From assembly GCA_002386525.1 (NCBI GenBank), contig DGIS01000018.1:3887-67886 (forward strand): a stretch of 64,000 nucleotides of DNA, written 5' to 3'. The position numbers and the translations under genes are program-made. Source of the DNA: Sphingobacterium sp. UBA4616. GTDB lineage: Bacteria; Bacteroidota; Bacteroidia; Sphingobacteriales; Sphingobacteriaceae. The notes below the pieces were generated by a model, which saw only the letters and a program-made list of their open reading frames with translations, ran no database searches and had not been told where the DNA came from. Positions 62,291 to 64,000 of the stretch are shown here, piece after piece. Positions within the stretch are counted from its first letter, which is position 1; every line of letters begins with the position of its first letter.

Positions 62291-63937
62291 ATGAAAAATA
62301 TTTTTAAAATTTTAATGCTGGCGTGCGTCGTCAGTGCGTCGAGTTGTACAAAATTGGATGAAAATGCTTACGATGTTATTGTTGCAGAAGATTTTTATAC
62401 AAATAAGAATGAAGTAATTTCTGCTGTATTGCGACCTTATACCCATGCCAACGCTTGGATATCGCCTTCGGGACAGGATGGCTGGTGGCGTCCGGCCGAA
62501 TTATCGGCCGACCAATTGGCCTGGCCAACTAAAGGACGGCATGGAGAAGATAATGGCAAATGGAAGCGACTACATTATCATACCTGGACAGTAGATGAAG
62601 GAGGTTTAAACAATGCCTGGGTACTGATGTACTGGGGGGTAGGTCTATGCAATAGCCCCATCGATATTCTCGAAAAATCTGATGTGGCCAGTATGGGGAT
62701 TACAACGGAAGAAAAGAATCAATACATTGCCGAGCTTAAGCTTTTACGCGCATTGCACTACCTGAAGCTGATGGATCTTTTCGGAAATATTCCGATAACC
62801 ACAAAAGCGCCGACCACTGCTGAAGAACCTCTTCCGGAGCCCTCTTCTACCAAAGAAGTGTTTGAATTTATTGAGAAAGAAATTCGAGATAATATTGACC
62901 TAGCCCCAAAATTATCGCGGGCGATGTTGGGTCGGGTGTCGCAGGCTACAGGGTACGCGATGCTAGTCGAACTATATTTAAATGCTGAGAAATGGTATGG
63001 ACAGCCGAGATGGGATGACTGTATCGCGGCAGCTGATAAGTTGATATCGGGTGACGGGGGTGGTTTGAATGGTGCCATGGAATTAGATCCGAATATTAAA
63101 GACGCTTATGTTCCGACGAATGATCTCTCCAAGGAAACCATTTTTTCTATCGCTTATGATTATAAAATAGCGGATTTTTCAGCGGGTTTTCCGAGTGAGT
63201 TCTATCATTTTGTGCAGAGTGAAATCTATGGTGGCGGCAGAAACGGAAATAATGGGATTGTATTGGTTCCCGGTGTTTTCGGTCAGTATGCAGCAAATGA
63301 TCTACGGAAAAAGGAATGGTTTTTAAGCGGCCCAATGGTGAAATTTGTGGACGGTAAAATGGTTGAAGGATCGGAAGAGTACAAAGGTGAACAGCTTGTC
63401 TTTGTGGATTATATTCGTCGGGCAAAATCGGGGGGTACATCGTCTACCATGAGTGACGGTGAAGAAAACAGTGGAATCCGATTTAATAAATATAAAATTG
63501 GAAATAATGTGGTCGGTACGGTCAATGGTGTTAAAATACCTGTTGACGAAAATTACAACAATACCGATTGGAATGTGTATCGCTTGAGCTGGATTTATTT
63601 TGCGAAAGCCGAAGCGCTGATGCGCAAAAGCGGCGGTACTGCTTCACAAGTTGCAGTTGACTTGATTAATATGTGCAAAAAAAGGGCATTTGCTGATGCC
63701 GACTGGGCGGCAGCACAATACAATACGAGTACGCTGACGTTAGATGAGCTTTTGGCGGAGCGTGGGCGTGAGTTTATTTTTGAGGGGTTCAGAAGGCGTG
63801 ATTTAATCCGTTTTGGTAAATTTCATACCGCAACGTGGTGGGATCATAAACCTACTGCTGAAAACAAAACGGTGTTTCCGATACCTCAACAGCAGATATC
63901 GATGAATCCCAACTTAAAGCAAAATCCTGGTTACTAA
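62291..63937 (+). CDS. SusD/RagB-family outer-membrane lipoprotein
   Basis: The protein (548 aa) is a lipoprotein (VVSASSCTKLDENAYD). It has SusD features: AELKLLRALHYLKLMDLFGN near 145-165, YRLSWIYFAKAEALMRKSGG near 435-450 and the C-terminal RGREFIFEGFRRRDLIRFGK, ending NPNLKQNPGY. It pairs with the SusC 5 bp upstream. It is a paralogue of the SusD at 29183-30865, sharing RPYTHA, PTKGRH and WWDHKP blocks. Any substrate-processing genes of this operon would lie beyond the right end of the window. Confidence 0.94.
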   Translation: MKNIFKILMLACVVSASSCTKLDENAYDVIVAEDFYTNKNEVISAVLRPYTHANAWISPSGQDGWWRPAELSADQLAWPTKGRHGEDNGKWKRLHYHTWTVDEGGLNNAWVLMYWGVGLCNSPIDILEKSDVASMGITTEEKNQYIAELKLLRALHYLKLMDLFGNIPITTKAPTTAEEPLPEPSSTKEVFEFIEKEIRDNIDLAPKLSRAMLGRVSQATGYAMLVELYLNAEKWYGQPRWDDCIAAADKLISGDGGGLNGAMELDPNIKDAYVPTNDLSKETIFSIAYDYKIADFSAGFPSEFYHFVQSEIYGGGRNGNNGIVLVPGVFGQYAANDLRKKEWFLSGPMVKFVDGKMVEGSEEYKGEQLVFVDYIRRAKSGGTSSTMSDGEENSGIRFNKYKIGNNVVGTVNGVKIPVDENYNNTDWNVYRLSWIYFAKAEALMRKSGGTASQVAVDLINMCKKRAFADADWAAAQYNTSTLTLDELLAERGREFIFEGFRRRDLIRFGKFHTATWWDHKPTAENKTVFPIPQQQISMNPNLKQNPGY

Positions 63938-64000
63938 GATGCTTTGGGTTAGGAGCGGTTAGGGGGGTAATTTACATTTGAATAATGTTATTATGTTAGG

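Overview
The window is a chromosomal segment of a Bacteroidota species, most likely Sphingobacteriaceae and close to Sphingobacterium. The evidence is four SusC/SusD pairs, FecR/ECF sigma cascades, GldK/GldN homologues, lipoprotein signals of the Bacteroidota type, few Shine-Dalgarno sequences and an AT-rich composition. No rRNA, tRNA, CRISPR array or intact insertion sequence was seen. Region 1 (1-20.6 kb) is the distal part of an exopolysaccharide/capsule locus, all on the + strand except one gene. In order it holds an alginate-lyase-like lipoprotein, a NeuD/PglD-type acyltransferase, two GT4-type glycosyltransferases, a heparinase II/III-like protein, a third glycosyltransferase, an NAD-dependent epimerase, a WecA-like initiating transferase and an RmlC-like cupin. 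These are followed by the Wza-like exporter and the Wzc-like tyrosine autokinase, a strong terminator, a beta-barrel protein, a GldK-GldN pair, two nucleotidyltransferases and a FlaA1/WbpM-type dehydratase. The first 6 kb are visibly more AT-rich than the rest, as expected of an exchangeable serotype region. Polymerase and flippase genes must lie left of the window. Region 2 (20.6-29 kb) is a patchwork: an XRE regulator, small hypothetical genes, an AI-2E family transporter, two large TlpA-like thioredoxin proteins, a frameshifted PD-(D/E)XK transposase-like gene between 42-bp direct repeats, and several short intergenic repeats. Region 3 (29-40 kb) carries a SusC/SusD pair, a PAS protein that ends at a histidine-kinase dimerisation helix and overlaps a single-domain response regulator, a fimbrillin-like lipoprotein with a 57-residue companion peptide, and a divergent LuxR-type response regulator. 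Region 4 (39.8-49.8 kb, - strand) is one regulated nutrient operon: ECF sigma, FecR, SusC with STN domain, SusD, an 837-aa metzincin and a DUF3347 lipoprotein. Region 5 (50.5-58.9 kb, + strand) is a second ECF-FecR-SusC(STN)-SusD system ending in two tandem endonuclease/exonuclease/phosphatase-fold lipoproteins. The first of these has lost most catalytic residues. An XRE regulator sits between the two sigma systems. Region 6 (59.2-63.9 kb) is a further SusC/SusD pair paralogous to the one at 29-34 kb. Functionally the window joins envelope polysaccharide assembly (left) with TonB-dependent uptake and its transcriptional control (right). The least explained items are the metzincin-SusCD operon, the active/inactive phosphodiesterase pair, GldK-GldN without the GldL/GldM motor, and a G10 tract in the initiating transferase gene.
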